Below, one piece after another: positions 43,345 through 52,922 of a stretch of 64,000 bases of DNA. Source of the DNA: Dysgonomonas sp. ZJ279 (GTDB lineage Bacteria > Bacteroidota > Bacteroidia > Bacteroidales > Dysgonomonadaceae). Location of the stretch: the NCBI RefSeq assembly GCF_011039205.1, contig NZ_JAAKEL010000004.1, positions 1 to 64,000 of the forward strand, written 5' to 3'. Every line of letters begins with the position of its first letter. Within the stretch, counting starts at the first letter, position 1. A program made the position numbers and the translations under genes. The notes beneath the pieces are model-generated. The model ran no database searches. It saw only the letters and a program-made list of their open reading frames with translations, and was not told the DNA's origin.

Positions 43345-46329
43345 ATGGAAAAAAAATTCAAATCGAAAAAAACGACAAGATTTATCCTATTTCTACTTTT
43401 TGGATTATTTCTTACCTCTAATGCCTTCGCTCAACAACAGAGTCTGAAAGGTATAGTAAAAGATGAAACAGGAGAACCAGTTATTGGAGCCAGTGTCGTT
43501 GTAAAAGGCACGACTAATGGAACAAGAACAGATATTGATGGTAATTATTCTTTATCTGGGATCAGTAAGGGTGCTACCATTGTGGTATCTTATATTGGAT
43601 ATACCAGTCAGGAGATTGCTTACACTGGACAAAAAGAATTAAATATCATTCTTTTAGAAGATACTAAGTTATTAGACGAAGTGGTTGTTATCGGTTATGG
43701 GCAAGTACGCAAGGGCGATGCCACCGGATCGATATCCAGCATTAAAGCCGATACCAAAGTACGAGGTTTTGCACCTAATGCTCAAGATATGCTAATGGGT
43801 AAGGTTGCCGGGGTAAATATTATCAATGAAGGTGGATCGCCAAGTGCCGGAGCGACCATACGTATACGTGGCGGCTCTTCCTTATCAGCTAGTAATGATC
43901 CGTTAATTATAATCGATGGAGTTTTTCTCGACAATAAAGGAATGGGTGGGGTCGGTAATATATTGAGTACAGTAAACCCTACAGATATTGAATCGTTTAC
44001 AGTCTTAAAAGATGCTTCGGCAACTGCAATTTATGGTTCACGCGCATCAAACGGAGTTATCATCATTACTACGAAGAAAGGTGTTACAGGCAAAGTGAAA
44101 GTAACCTACGACGGCAACTTCTCTATAAGTACGCCTAAAAATCAAATTGATGTACTTACAGGCGATGGTTATCGTGCTTTTATAGATAATGCATTCTCTG
44201 GTAATAGTAACTTCGAAGAAATGAAAAGTAAGCTAGGTAGTGATAACACTAACTGGCAAGATAAAATATTCCGCACTACAATAAATACAGAACATAATTT
44301 AAGTGCCCTCGGTTCTGTGAAAAATGTACCTTACCGTGTATCATTCGGTTACACTAACCTGCAAGGTATTCTCAAAACATCGGAAATGGAACGTTACACA
44401 GGTAGTATTTCACTATCCCCTACTTTATTTAATGATCATTTGAAAGTGAACCTGAACGGAAGAGGGATGTATATCCACAACCGTTTTGCCAATCAGGGTG
44501 CTATTGGAGCTGCAATCAGTATGGACCCTACACAATCGGTATATGATGAAAACAGCCCTTTCGGAGGATTTTTTACATGGATGAGTGGAGCTGTTCCCAA
44601 TCAGGTAGCAACTATAAATCCGGTATCTATGCTGGAAATGACTCAGGATAAATCGAATGTATATAACTTTATCGGAAATGCACAATTTGACTATAAGTTA
44701 CATTTTCTACCCGATCTGCATTTTAACCTCAATTTAGGAATGGATTATTCTAAAAGTGAGGGTACTAAATACATACCGGAAAATGCTCCTTCCGATTATA
44801 TTTATGGTGGATTAGATTCGAGCTGGGATCAAAAACGCCGAAATACAACTTTCGATTTATATAGCCAATATTTTCATAAGCTCGATTTTCTGGATAGTAA
44901 ATTCGATGTGATGGGAGGATATTCATGGCAACATTACTGGCGATCGGATAGCAATATCGGTCACCGTATAAGCAAATTTGATGCTGCAGGAAATCCACTC
45001 TTAGTAAGTTTCAACGATACCGCAACAGAGCATTACATTATTTCATTCTTCGGACGTTTCAACTATAGTGTAAAAGATAAATATCTTATGACTTTCACTT
45101 TGCGTCAAGATGGTTCATCCCGTTTCCACAAAAACAATCGATGGGCTTTATTTCCCTCATTAGCATTGGCATGGAGAATGATTGACGAGGACTTTCTCAA
45201 AGATTCAAATGTTATAAGTAATATGAAATTCCGATTAGGTTGGGGTATAACAGGGCAACAAGATATCAACCAGGGAGACTATGCTTATATGGGTACATAC
45301 GAACAAAGTTCAGGTAACGAAGCTAATTATCTACGCGGATATACCGACGGACAAGGCAATTGGGTATCATTACTTCGTCCGGCAGCTTATAACCCTGATC
45401 TGAAATGGGAATCCACAACGACATATAATGTTGGACTGGATTATGGTTTCTTGAAAAATCGTATCGAAGGCTCTATTGACATTTATCATAGAAAAACAAA
45501 CGATTTGATAAATGAAGAAACAAGAGTAGCCGCAGGAACAAATTTCAGAGAAAGAATCGTTACAAACGTTGGATCATTAAAGAATTCGGGTGTTGAATTA
45601 TCACTAAATGGAACTCCTATAGTAACAAAAGATCTCGCATGGGAAATCGGTGGTAATGTAGCATATAATAAAAATGAAATAACGAAATTAAACTTAGGAA
45701 ACGTCGATACACCCATACCTAATAGTGGGGTGAAAGTATTTAAAACAGGAGAATCGGCACAAAGCTTTTTTGTATACGAACAGATTTACGACGAGCAGGG
45801 TAAACCTATCGAAGGTTTTTACAAAGACAGAAACAACGATGGCCTCATAAATCAGGACGATTTATTCGTCTATCAGAAAAGTACACCCGACTGGACATTT
45901 GGACTTAATACCAAATTGACATGGAAAGCCTGGGATGTAGCTATTGCCGGCCATGGCAGTTTAGGAAATTTCAACTATAATCAAATAGCTGCCACAGGTG
46001 CAGCACTGAGTTCTGCATCAGTGTTCGCAAATGAATTCCTCGTAAACCGTCCTCTAAGTGCTTTTGATACGAATTTCCAAACAGGACAAAATAGCTCCAA
46101 TTATTATGTGCAGAATGCTTCATTCTTTCGTGTTGATAATATTGTTCTCGGATGGTCTTTTATGCGATCCAAACAACTTCCTTTCGGGGGCAGAATATAT
46201 GGAGCAGTACAGAATCCTTTCATCTTTACAAAATATAAAGGACTAGACCCTGAAGTATATGGTGGTATAGATGGCAATATATATCCCCGACCTCTGACTA
46301 TTTTATTTGGTGTAAATCTTAATTTTTAA
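43345..46329 (+). CDS. susC: SusC-like TonB-dependent outer-membrane transporter
   Basis: 994 residues. Signal peptide (1-30), a carboxypeptidase-regulatory-like domain (QSLKGIVKDETGEPVIGASV, about 32-115), then the plug domain with the TonB-box region LDEVVVIGYGQVRKGDATGS and RIRGGSSLSASNDPLIIIDG. The rest is the beta barrel and ends in NLNF, the aromatic residue needed for outer-membrane insertion. There is no extra N-terminal STN signalling domain, which agrees with control by a SusR-like protein instead. It would import maltooligosaccharides captured by SusD and the surface lipoproteins. susD follows 11 bases downstream. Confidence 0.95.
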   Translation: MEKKFKSKKTTRFILFLLFGLFLTSNAFAQQQSLKGIVKDETGEPVIGASVVVKGTTNGTRTDIDGNYSLSGISKGATIVVSYIGYTSQEIAYTGQKELNIILLEDTKLLDEVVVIGYGQVRKGDATGSISSIKADTKVRGFAPNAQDMLMGKVAGVNIINEGGSPSAGATIRIRGGSSLSASNDPLIIIDGVFLDNKGMGGVGNILSTVNPTDIESFTVLKDASATAIYGSRASNGVIIITTKKGVTGKVKVTYDGNFSISTPKNQIDVLTGDGYRAFIDNAFSGNSNFEEMKSKLGSDNTNWQDKIFRTTINTEHNLSALGSVKNVPYRVSFGYTNLQGILKTSEMERYTGSISLSPTLFNDHLKVNLNGRGMYIHNRFANQGAIGAAISMDPTQSVYDENSPFGGFFTWMSGAVPNQVATINPVSMLEMTQDKSNVYNFIGNAQFDYKLHFLPDLHFNLNLGMDYSKSEGTKYIPENAPSDYIYGGLDSSWDQKRRNTTFDLYSQYFHKLDFLDSKFDVMGGYSWQHYWRSDSNIGHRISKFDAAGNPLLVSFNDTATEHYIISFFGRFNYSVKDKYLMTFTLRQDGSSRFHKNNRWALFPSLALAWRMIDEDFLKDSNVISNMKFRLGWGITGQQDINQGDYAYMGTYEQSSGNEANYLRGYTDGQGNWVSLLRPAAYNPDLKWESTTTYNVGLDYGFLKNRIEGSIDIYHRKTNDLINEETRVAAGTNFRERIVTNVGSLKNSGVELSLNGTPIVTKDLAWEIGGNVAYNKNEITKLNLGNVDTPIPNSGVKVFKTGESAQSFFVYEQIYDEQGKPIEGFYKDRNNDGLINQDDLFVYQKSTPDWTFGLNTKLTWKAWDVAIAGHGSLGNFNYNQIAATGAALSSASVFANEFLVNRPLSAFDTNFQTGQNSSNYYVQNASFFRVDNIVLGWSFMRSKQLPFGGRIYGAVQNPFIFTKYKGLDPEVYGGIDGNIYPRPLTILFGVNLNF

Positions 46330-46340
46330 ACGACACAATC

Positions 46341-47915
46341 ATGAAAAAAATATATAGTATATTAATCGCCTGTAGCTGCCTGGCCATTTTATTCTCATCG
46401 TGCCTTGATGATTTGAATACAGAACCATTAAGCAGTAATGTCTTATTGCCGGAGAGAGCATGGGAAGACCCCAATTCTTACGAACAATTTGTAGCTAAGA
46501 TATATGCCGGATTTGCACTCTCCGGTAATGAAGGCCCTGCGGGACAACCTGATATTGCAGCAGATGATCAAGGTGAAGCTACCTTTATAAGAACCTACTG
46601 GAATTTGCAGCAACTATGTACCGACGAAGTCATAGGTGCTTGGGATAATGAAACACTTAGAAGTTTACAATTTTGTCAATGGAATTCAAGTAATCACTTC
46701 ATATCATTAAACTATACACGTATGTATATGAATATTGCTTACGCCAATGAGTTTATGAGACAAACCACAGACGAAAGATTAAACCAACGTAACGTTGATC
46801 CTGAACTTAGAAGCAAGATTCATACTTTTCGTGCAGAGATAAGAGCATTACGGGCATTAAATTATTACTTCCTAATGGATTTATATTCTAATATACCGTA
46901 TATAGACGAAGCAGCCGGTGTAACTACTAATTTCCCGGAACAAAAAGACCGTGCATTTTTCTTCTCTTGGATAGAATCTGAATTGAAGGATATTGAAGAT
47001 GAGCTTCCGACAAATAATGGAATGGCTACTTATGGTAAGTTAACCAAACCTGTAGCCTGGATGATTCTATCTAAATTGTACTTGAATGCCGAAGTATATA
47101 TTGGGGTTAAGAAGTACACTGAATGCCTTACATATCTCAATAAAATATTATCGGCAGGATACACGCTCGATCCTACTTATAAAAATATGTTCGGTGCTGA
47201 TAATCATAACTCATCGGAAATTATCTTCCCTATTGTATTCGACGGACTAAAAGCAACTACTTATGGTGGTACAACCTTTCTTTTGGCTGCTTCTTACAAA
47301 TCGGATATGGATCCTAGCGCCAATTTCGGGTTTACACAAGCGTGGTCAGGTATACGTGCCCGAGAAACATTATCTGTTTTGTTCGACAATAACGATGCAC
47401 GTGCTCTTTTCTGGAAAGAAAACCGCACACTAGAGACTTCCACCTGGTATGATTTCGCCAAAGGGTGGTCTGTCATAAAATATACAAATATGAATAGTGA
47501 TGGCACACCGGGTTCTAACAGCGTATTTTCGGATACCGATTTTCCCATGTACCGACTGGCTGATGTATATCTGATGTATGCAGAGGCGGTTCTTCGCGGA
47601 GGACAAGGTGGTACACGCGACCAGGCTCGTACTTATGTAAATGATTTACGGGAGAGAGCCAAAATATCAAAAGTGAGTGATACGCAATTTAACCTGTTGT
47701 TTATTCTTGACGAACGCTCACGCGAATTGTATTGGGAAGGACACCGCCGTACAGATTTGATACGTTTCGATCGTTTTACAAGAAACTACTCATGGCCATG
47801 GAAAAACGGAGTCTTCAGTGGTGTACCAAATATTGATGACAAATTTAAATTGTATCCCTTGCCTGTTAGCGAGTTGACGGCAAATCCAAACTTGACCCAG
47901 AATAAAGGCTTCTAA
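46341..47915 (+). CDS. susD: SusD-like starch-binding outer-membrane lipoprotein
   Basis: 524 residues. A lipoprotein signal ends in FSSCLDDL. The body shows the SusD order: an N-terminal section with TPR-like helices (LRALNYYFLMDLYSNIPYID, the LRAxxYFxLxxxYG-type motif of the family), a middle part with the ligand-facing loops, and a C-terminal section ending in YPLPVSELTANPNLTQNKGF, the normal close of SusD proteins. It forms a lid over SusC. The stop of susC and start of susD are 11 bases apart, showing one operon. Confidence 0.94.
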   Translation: MKKIYSILIACSCLAILFSSCLDDLNTEPLSSNVLLPERAWEDPNSYEQFVAKIYAGFALSGNEGPAGQPDIAADDQGEATFIRTYWNLQQLCTDEVIGAWDNETLRSLQFCQWNSSNHFISLNYTRMYMNIAYANEFMRQTTDERLNQRNVDPELRSKIHTFRAEIRALRALNYYFLMDLYSNIPYIDEAAGVTTNFPEQKDRAFFFSWIESELKDIEDELPTNNGMATYGKLTKPVAWMILSKLYLNAEVYIGVKKYTECLTYLNKILSAGYTLDPTYKNMFGADNHNSSEIIFPIVFDGLKATTYGGTTFLLAASYKSDMDPSANFGFTQAWSGIRARETLSVLFDNNDARALFWKENRTLETSTWYDFAKGWSVIKYTNMNSDGTPGSNSVFSDTDFPMYRLADVYLMYAEAVLRGGQGGTRDQARTYVNDLRERAKISKVSDTQFNLLFILDERSRELYWEGHRRTDLIRFDRFTRNYSWPWKNGVFSGVPNIDDKFKLYPLPVSELTANPNLTQNKGF

Positions 47916-47937
47916 TTAATGATTTAAAAGTAAGAAA

Positions 47938-49056
47938 ATGAAAACATATAAAATATTTTTAGCATCCCTCTTCTGCATATTAGCTCTTTGCGCCTGTAAC
48001 AAAGACGAAACCCCCGTGTTGACTCATGTGGAGACGAGTATATTGGATAATTTGCCGGCTCAAAACTATATATTGGAAGAACCTGCGAAAGGAACCAACC
48101 CTCTGTTATTTACTGTAACATGGACTGAAACTGTGTTTCACTTCGATGGCGAAAATACCCCACGACCCGCAGGGCCGGTTAATTACACACTTCAGATAGA
48201 CAGAAAAGGAAATAATTTTGCATCGGCTCAAGTTTTGGCAGCAACCAATACTCTTTCTTCCAATATTTATCTGAATGATATAAACTTATTACTACTGAAT
48301 AAATTGGGGGCATTACCTAACGAAGCTATTGATGTCGAATTGCGGATAGTAGCCGATTATGGACAAAATATGGCAGGCTTAGCTATTTCGGGAAATACAC
48401 TGCCCGTTTCAATCACACCATATGAAGCGAAAAAAGAGTTACAAGCCCTTTACATTATAGGTGATATGAATAGTTGGAACAATACGAATACAGACTTTAT
48501 AATGTATCGTAATAATAATTCTGATGAGGAAATATATACCTATACAGGCCGGCTTGCAGCAAATACTTATTTCAAATTTATACTTGAACAAGATTTGGGT
48601 ACTAACAAAATGTATTCACGCAATGATGAGACTACACTTGTATATGCCGAAATGAGCGATGGTGCATTCCATAACGAAACAGAAGGTTATAAAACAATAA
48701 CCCTCAATCTGAAAGAGCTGACTTATACCATCGTTGATTATGACGCATCAGCTGATATGATTTATAATACAATAGGCCCTATCGGTGGATTTTGCGATTG
48801 GGATAATGAACCGGCAATGATCAAGTCTGCTTATGACCCTCACCAATGGAGTATAACTTACGAATTTAAAATATCTACCGCTTGTAAATTCAGAGGAAAT
48901 AAAGATTGGGTATACAACTGGGGTGGTGATTCGAGTGATATACCTTATGGAAAAGCTGTCTTTGACGGAGCGGGAACAGATATAAAAACTCCGGGAACGT
49001 ATAAAATTAATTACAATGACATAACTCATCATTTTGTAATCTTGTCACAAGAATAA
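47938..49056 (+). CDS. SusE-like surface glycan-binding lipoprotein
   Basis: 372 residues. Signal with lipobox LCACNKDETP, acidic after the Cys, consistent with export to the surface. Domain order: N-terminal Ig-like SusE domain (FTVTWTETVFHFDGE to about 160) and a starch-binding domain of the SusE/F type (ALYIIGDMNSWNNTNTDFIM). A third domain holds YNTIGPIGGFCDWDNEPAMI and FRGNKDWVYNWGGDS. It would bind starch on the cell surface. The next gene is a clear paralogue with the same order. Confidence 0.85.
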   Translation: MKTYKIFLASLFCILALCACNKDETPVLTHVETSILDNLPAQNYILEEPAKGTNPLLFTVTWTETVFHFDGENTPRPAGPVNYTLQIDRKGNNFASAQVLAATNTLSSNIYLNDINLLLLNKLGALPNEAIDVELRIVADYGQNMAGLAISGNTLPVSITPYEAKKELQALYIIGDMNSWNNTNTDFIMYRNNNSDEEIYTYTGRLAANTYFKFILEQDLGTNKMYSRNDETTLVYAEMSDGAFHNETEGYKTITLNLKELTYTIVDYDASADMIYNTIGPIGGFCDWDNEPAMIKSAYDPHQWSITYEFKISTACKFRGNKDWVYNWGGDSSDIPYGKAVFDGAGTDIKTPGTYKINYNDITHHFVILSQE

Positions 49057-49075
49057 CCTATAAATCGCTGTAAAC

Positions 49076-50206
49076 ATGAAGAAAATAAAATATATAATAA
49101 GTTTGTTTTGTATGCTGACTTTAATGTCGGCATGCAGCAACGATGAAAGCATCGGCAGTATATCGACTACGGAACCTGTACTCAATTCATTAGCTAGTAA
49201 TGAGTGGGTTTTAACTCAACCCGAAGTAGATCAAAACCCTTTCTTATTCAGATTGAACTGGACAAAAGCACGTTTCTTTGATCAATCGGGAGAAGCACTC
49301 TATGTCGATAATGTACAGTATGACATCGAAGCCGATTTATCAGACAATAATTTTTCTAAACCGATTATATTGGTTTCAACTACTAAACTATTTGCAGACA
49401 TATACACGCAGCAGTTTAATACAGCCATTGCACAAATGCTGGGAGCAGAAAGTAAGACTATTCAAAATATAAACATTCGTGTAAAAACATCGGGAGGTTC
49501 TGGGGAATCTGTTTATTCGGAAGCTTTAACACTCGTAGTTACACCCTATATCTATGTAGCACCTGTGCCAGATCCCGAATCATCTAAACACATCTATATA
49601 ATAGGAGATATGAATGGATGGAATCCTAATAATACCGACTTTATTATGTATCGCAATAGTAACGATGTAGAAGATGGTGTTTATACATATACAGGATATT
49701 TTGCAAATGGAAATGAAGGTGCTTATTTCAAATTCTGCGCTGAAGAATTCTTAGGTGGCTACAACAATATGTACTGTGCCGGAGAGGGTGGTAAACTAGA
49801 GTTTGGCGATACAGGTGCATTTTATGCTGGGCCGGGTTATTATACAGTAACTATCGATATCATAAATATGACATGGACACTTACACCTTATGATGCATCA
49901 GCAGCAAAAAACTATACTACAATGGGACCTATCGGTGGTTTCTGTGGATGGGATAATGAACCGCTAATGACTAAATCTGCTTACGATCCACACCAATGGC
50001 ATATTGCATATCTGTTCGAATCGGGTACTGCATGCAAATTCAGAGGCAACAAAGACTGGGCTAATAACTGGGGTGGCGGAGAATTTGATATTCCGTACGG
50101 AAAAGGCGTTTTTGATGGTGGCGGAGCTTCTATAAACGAGCCCGGCTTATACGACATCTACTTTAATGACCTTACCGCTCATTACATTATTAAGATACGA
50201 AATTAA
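49076..50206 (+). CDS. SusE/SusF-like surface glycan-binding lipoprotein, paralogue of the previous gene
   Basis: 376 residues. Lipobox MSACSNDESI. Same layout as its neighbour: SusE-type Ig domain, HIYIIGDMNGWNPNNTDFIM and FRGNKDWANNWGGGEFDIPY. The two proteins share many identical stretches in the last 200 residues, notably YTTMGPIGGFCGWDNEP against YNTIGPIGGFCDWDNEP, so they arose by tandem duplication, while their N-terminal parts have drifted more. In the classic sus system SusE and SusF are a similar pair. The aromatic Trp residues of the binding sites are conserved in both. Confidence 0.85.
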   Translation: MKKIKYIISLFCMLTLMSACSNDESIGSISTTEPVLNSLASNEWVLTQPEVDQNPFLFRLNWTKARFFDQSGEALYVDNVQYDIEADLSDNNFSKPIILVSTTKLFADIYTQQFNTAIAQMLGAESKTIQNINIRVKTSGGSGESVYSEALTLVVTPYIYVAPVPDPESSKHIYIIGDMNGWNPNNTDFIMYRNSNDVEDGVYTYTGYFANGNEGAYFKFCAEEFLGGYNNMYCAGEGGKLEFGDTGAFYAGPGYYTVTIDIINMTWTLTPYDASAAKNYTTMGPIGGFCGWDNEPLMTKSAYDPHQWHIAYLFESGTACKFRGNKDWANNWGGGEFDIPYGKGVFDGGGASINEPGLYDIYFNDLTAHYIIKIRN

Positions 50207-50228
50207 AGATAGAAAAAAAATATAGATT

Positions 50229-51593
50229 ATGAATACAATTAAATTATTCGTACTGGGTCTTATTGCAATATTCTCATTCTATAGTTGTAGTGACGATGAA
50301 GATGATAATTGGCAAGAAATACCAAATACCGAAATAACACCCGTAAGCAAAAACAACAATGTAATTTACGAAGTTAATATTCGCAACTACTCAGCCGAAG
50401 GCAATTTCAAAGGTTTGGAAAAAGATTTACCAAGACTCAAAGAGTTGGGTGTAGATATATTATGGCTCATGCCTATACATCCTGTTGGAGAGAAAAATAA
50501 AATTGGAACGAAGGGCAGCCCTTATTCTATAAAAGATTATAAAGCCATTAATCCCGACTATGGTACAGATACCGATCTGAAATCACTAATTGCCACGGCA
50601 CATGCTTCGGGTATAAAAATATGGTTTGACTGGGTAGCAAACCATACAGCATGGGATCATGTTTGGGTTGGTAATCACCTTAATTTCTATGCTTCGAAAA
50701 ATGGTGTACGTCCGTATTCTCCCGAAAATTGGAGTGATGTAATTCAGTTGGACTATAAAAATGCGGATATGCGTGCAGAAATGATCGATGCCATGAAATA
50801 TTGGGTTGAAAGTTTTGATATAGATGGATACAGATGTGACGCAGCTACATATATTCCCCTTTCTTTCTGGCACGAAGCACGTACGGAAATAGATAAAGTG
50901 AAAGAAATAACATGGCTCTGCGAAGGCGATAATGCTTCTTATATGCAGGTATTCGACTACGATTACGCCTGGAGTTTCAATACTGCTCTGAACGATTTTG
51001 GCAAGACCAACAATATTTCTAATCTGGTGAGCGAGTGTAACAAACTATTCAGCAACAATGCTTATACCAATAAAGGGCGAATGATTTACCTTACAAATCA
51101 CGACCTGAATGCATACGACGGCACAGAATTTACCAGATATGGAAAGAATGTATTACCTCTTACAGTATTGTCTTTCACAATCTACGATATGCCTCTTATT
51201 TATAATGGGCAGGAAATAGGTATGGATAAAGTGATGGGACTGTTCGATGTCGTCCCTGTGGTATGGACACCAGCTAATAATACATATAACGATCTGTTCA
51301 AAAAACTGACCCAGTTAAAAAGAACACAACCTGCACTCGAAGACGGAACAAACAGAGGAGTGCTGAAAGTATATCCGACTAATAATGAAGATATATTCGT
51401 GTATTCAAGAAAAAGAGGAACGAATGAAGTCATAACTATGCTTAATCTTACAGATCATTCTATAAAATTCAAATTCAGTAATACCACACCATTAGGTACT
51501 TTCAGAGATTATCTGAAAGGAGGGAATCAGGATTTCTCTTTGCAAACAGAAATAGAACTTCCTGCGAATGGCTATAGTATATATGTTAAATAA
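50229..51593 (+). CDS. GH13 alpha-amylase lipoprotein, probably surface-exposed (SusG-like role)
   Basis: 454 residues. Lipobox YSCSDDEDD; Ser-Asp-Asp-Glu-Asp after the Cys is the acidic signal that sends Bacteroides lipoproteins to the cell surface. All GH13 boxes are present: DWVANHT, GYRCDAATY with the nucleophile Asp204, WLCEGDN with the acid/base Glu232, and LTNHDLN with Asp292. There is one (beta/alpha)8 barrel and a short C-terminal beta domain, no separate carbohydrate-binding module, unlike B. thetaiotaomicron SusG. It would cut starch held by the surface lipoproteins. 22 bases after the SusF-like gene. Confidence 0.88.
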   Translation: MNTIKLFVLGLIAIFSFYSCSDDEDDNWQEIPNTEITPVSKNNNVIYEVNIRNYSAEGNFKGLEKDLPRLKELGVDILWLMPIHPVGEKNKIGTKGSPYSIKDYKAINPDYGTDTDLKSLIATAHASGIKIWFDWVANHTAWDHVWVGNHLNFYASKNGVRPYSPENWSDVIQLDYKNADMRAEMIDAMKYWVESFDIDGYRCDAATYIPLSFWHEARTEIDKVKEITWLCEGDNASYMQVFDYDYAWSFNTALNDFGKTNNISNLVSECNKLFSNNAYTNKGRMIYLTNHDLNAYDGTEFTRYGKNVLPLTVLSFTIYDMPLIYNGQEIGMDKVMGLFDVVPVVWTPANNTYNDLFKKLTQLKRTQPALEDGTNRGVLKVYPTNNEDIFVYSRKRGTNEVITMLNLTDHSIKFKFSNTTPLGTFRDYLKGGNQDFSLQTEIELPANGYSIYVK

Positions 51594-51604
51594 ACAATAG
51601 AATA

Positions 51605-52912
51605 ATGACTAAATATTTATTATCGTTTTGCCTTTTATTTACCCTATTGAGTTGTGCTCGGCAAGGGCAAAAAACATATACCTTGCCCCAGTTGGACGAT
51701 GTTGTGATATATCAGGTAAACCCTCGTGTATTTGCTGAAAAGGAATCTTTTAATGCAATCGGATTATATCTTGATTCAATAAAACAATTAGGGGCAAATA
51801 TTATCTGGTTTATGCCTATACATGAAATAGGAAAAGAGAAATCGGTCAATTCGCCCTATTGTGTGAAAGATTATAAATCGGTTAATTCAGAATTTGGGAC
51901 GATGGAAGATTTCAAGAAGCTTATAACTCAATGTCATGACAAAGAAATTGGAGTTATAATCGATTGGGTTCCAAACCATACATCATGGGATAATCCATGG
52001 ATAAAGAATACTGCATGGTACACACAAGATAGTATTGGCAACATTATTTCGCCGGCAGGAACAGGATGGAATGATGTAGCTGATCTCAATTTCAACAATC
52101 AGGATATGCGTTTAGCGATGATAGATGCGATGAAATATTGGATTGTAGAAGTCGGTATTGACGGATTCCGTTGCGATGCGGTTGATTTTGTTCCTGCCGA
52201 CTTTCTGCAACAAGCAAATGACACGTTGAGGAGTATACCCGGGCATAAGCTACTCATGCTGGCGGAAGGAAAGAGAGAAGACCATTTCGATGTTGGTTTC
52301 GACCTTAATTATGCATGGGATTTTATGGAAGCCATGCGTGATGTGTATCTGAAAGATTCGTGTGCAACAGCTCTGTTCTCTGCCAACGAAGCGGAGTATA
52401 AAGCAATACCAAAAGGTAAGCGAAAACTAAGATTCAGCACGAATCATGATGAAACTCAAAAGCAATCTCCTGTTGAGGAATTTAATAGTGAACGTGGATC
52501 TATGTCAGCCTTTCTGGTTTCGGCATATATGCCGGGATGTCCTATGATTTACAGTTCGCAGGAAGTGGGATATCCAAAAGCGATTAATTTCTTCAGGTAT
52601 ACACCTGTCGATTGGTCTGCAAATAACAGACTAAGAAAAGAATACGAACGTATATTTCAGATATATAATATAAATGAAGCGTTACGTAAAGGAGACCTGA
52701 AAACATATCCTAACCAAAACATACTGTTGTTTGAGAGATATACGGATACCGAAAAAGTCATTGTAGCTATTAACGTAAGAAATGCAGAACAAAAGATGGA
52801 GCTTCCATACGATTTGAGCAACAAGAAATTCACTAATTTATTTTCGGGAAACTCAATGACCTTAGGTAATACAATGATTCTAAAGCCCTATGAATATTTA
52901 ATTCTAAAATAA
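51605..52912 (+). CDS. GH13 alpha-glucanase lipoprotein, probably periplasmic
   Basis: 435 residues. Lipobox LLSCARQGQ has no acidic run, so it is likely kept in the periplasm. GH13 boxes are complete: DWVPNHT, GFRCDAVDF with nucleophile Asp191, MLAEGKRED with acid/base Glu221, and STNHDETQ with Asp282. It resembles the preceding GH13 in length and order but differs in the sorting signal and substrate loops. By analogy with SusA it would break imported maltooligosaccharides. 11 bases after the previous gene. Confidence 0.86.
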   Translation: MTKYLLSFCLLFTLLSCARQGQKTYTLPQLDDVVIYQVNPRVFAEKESFNAIGLYLDSIKQLGANIIWFMPIHEIGKEKSVNSPYCVKDYKSVNSEFGTMEDFKKLITQCHDKEIGVIIDWVPNHTSWDNPWIKNTAWYTQDSIGNIISPAGTGWNDVADLNFNNQDMRLAMIDAMKYWIVEVGIDGFRCDAVDFVPADFLQQANDTLRSIPGHKLLMLAEGKREDHFDVGFDLNYAWDFMEAMRDVYLKDSCATALFSANEAEYKAIPKGKRKLRFSTNHDETQKQSPVEEFNSERGSMSAFLVSAYMPGCPMIYSSQEVGYPKAINFFRYTPVDWSANNRLRKEYERIFQIYNINEALRKGDLKTYPNQNILLFERYTDTEKVIVAINVRNAEQKMELPYDLSNKKFTNLFSGNSMTLGNTMILKPYEYLILK

Positions 52913-52922
52913 AATTATAGAA

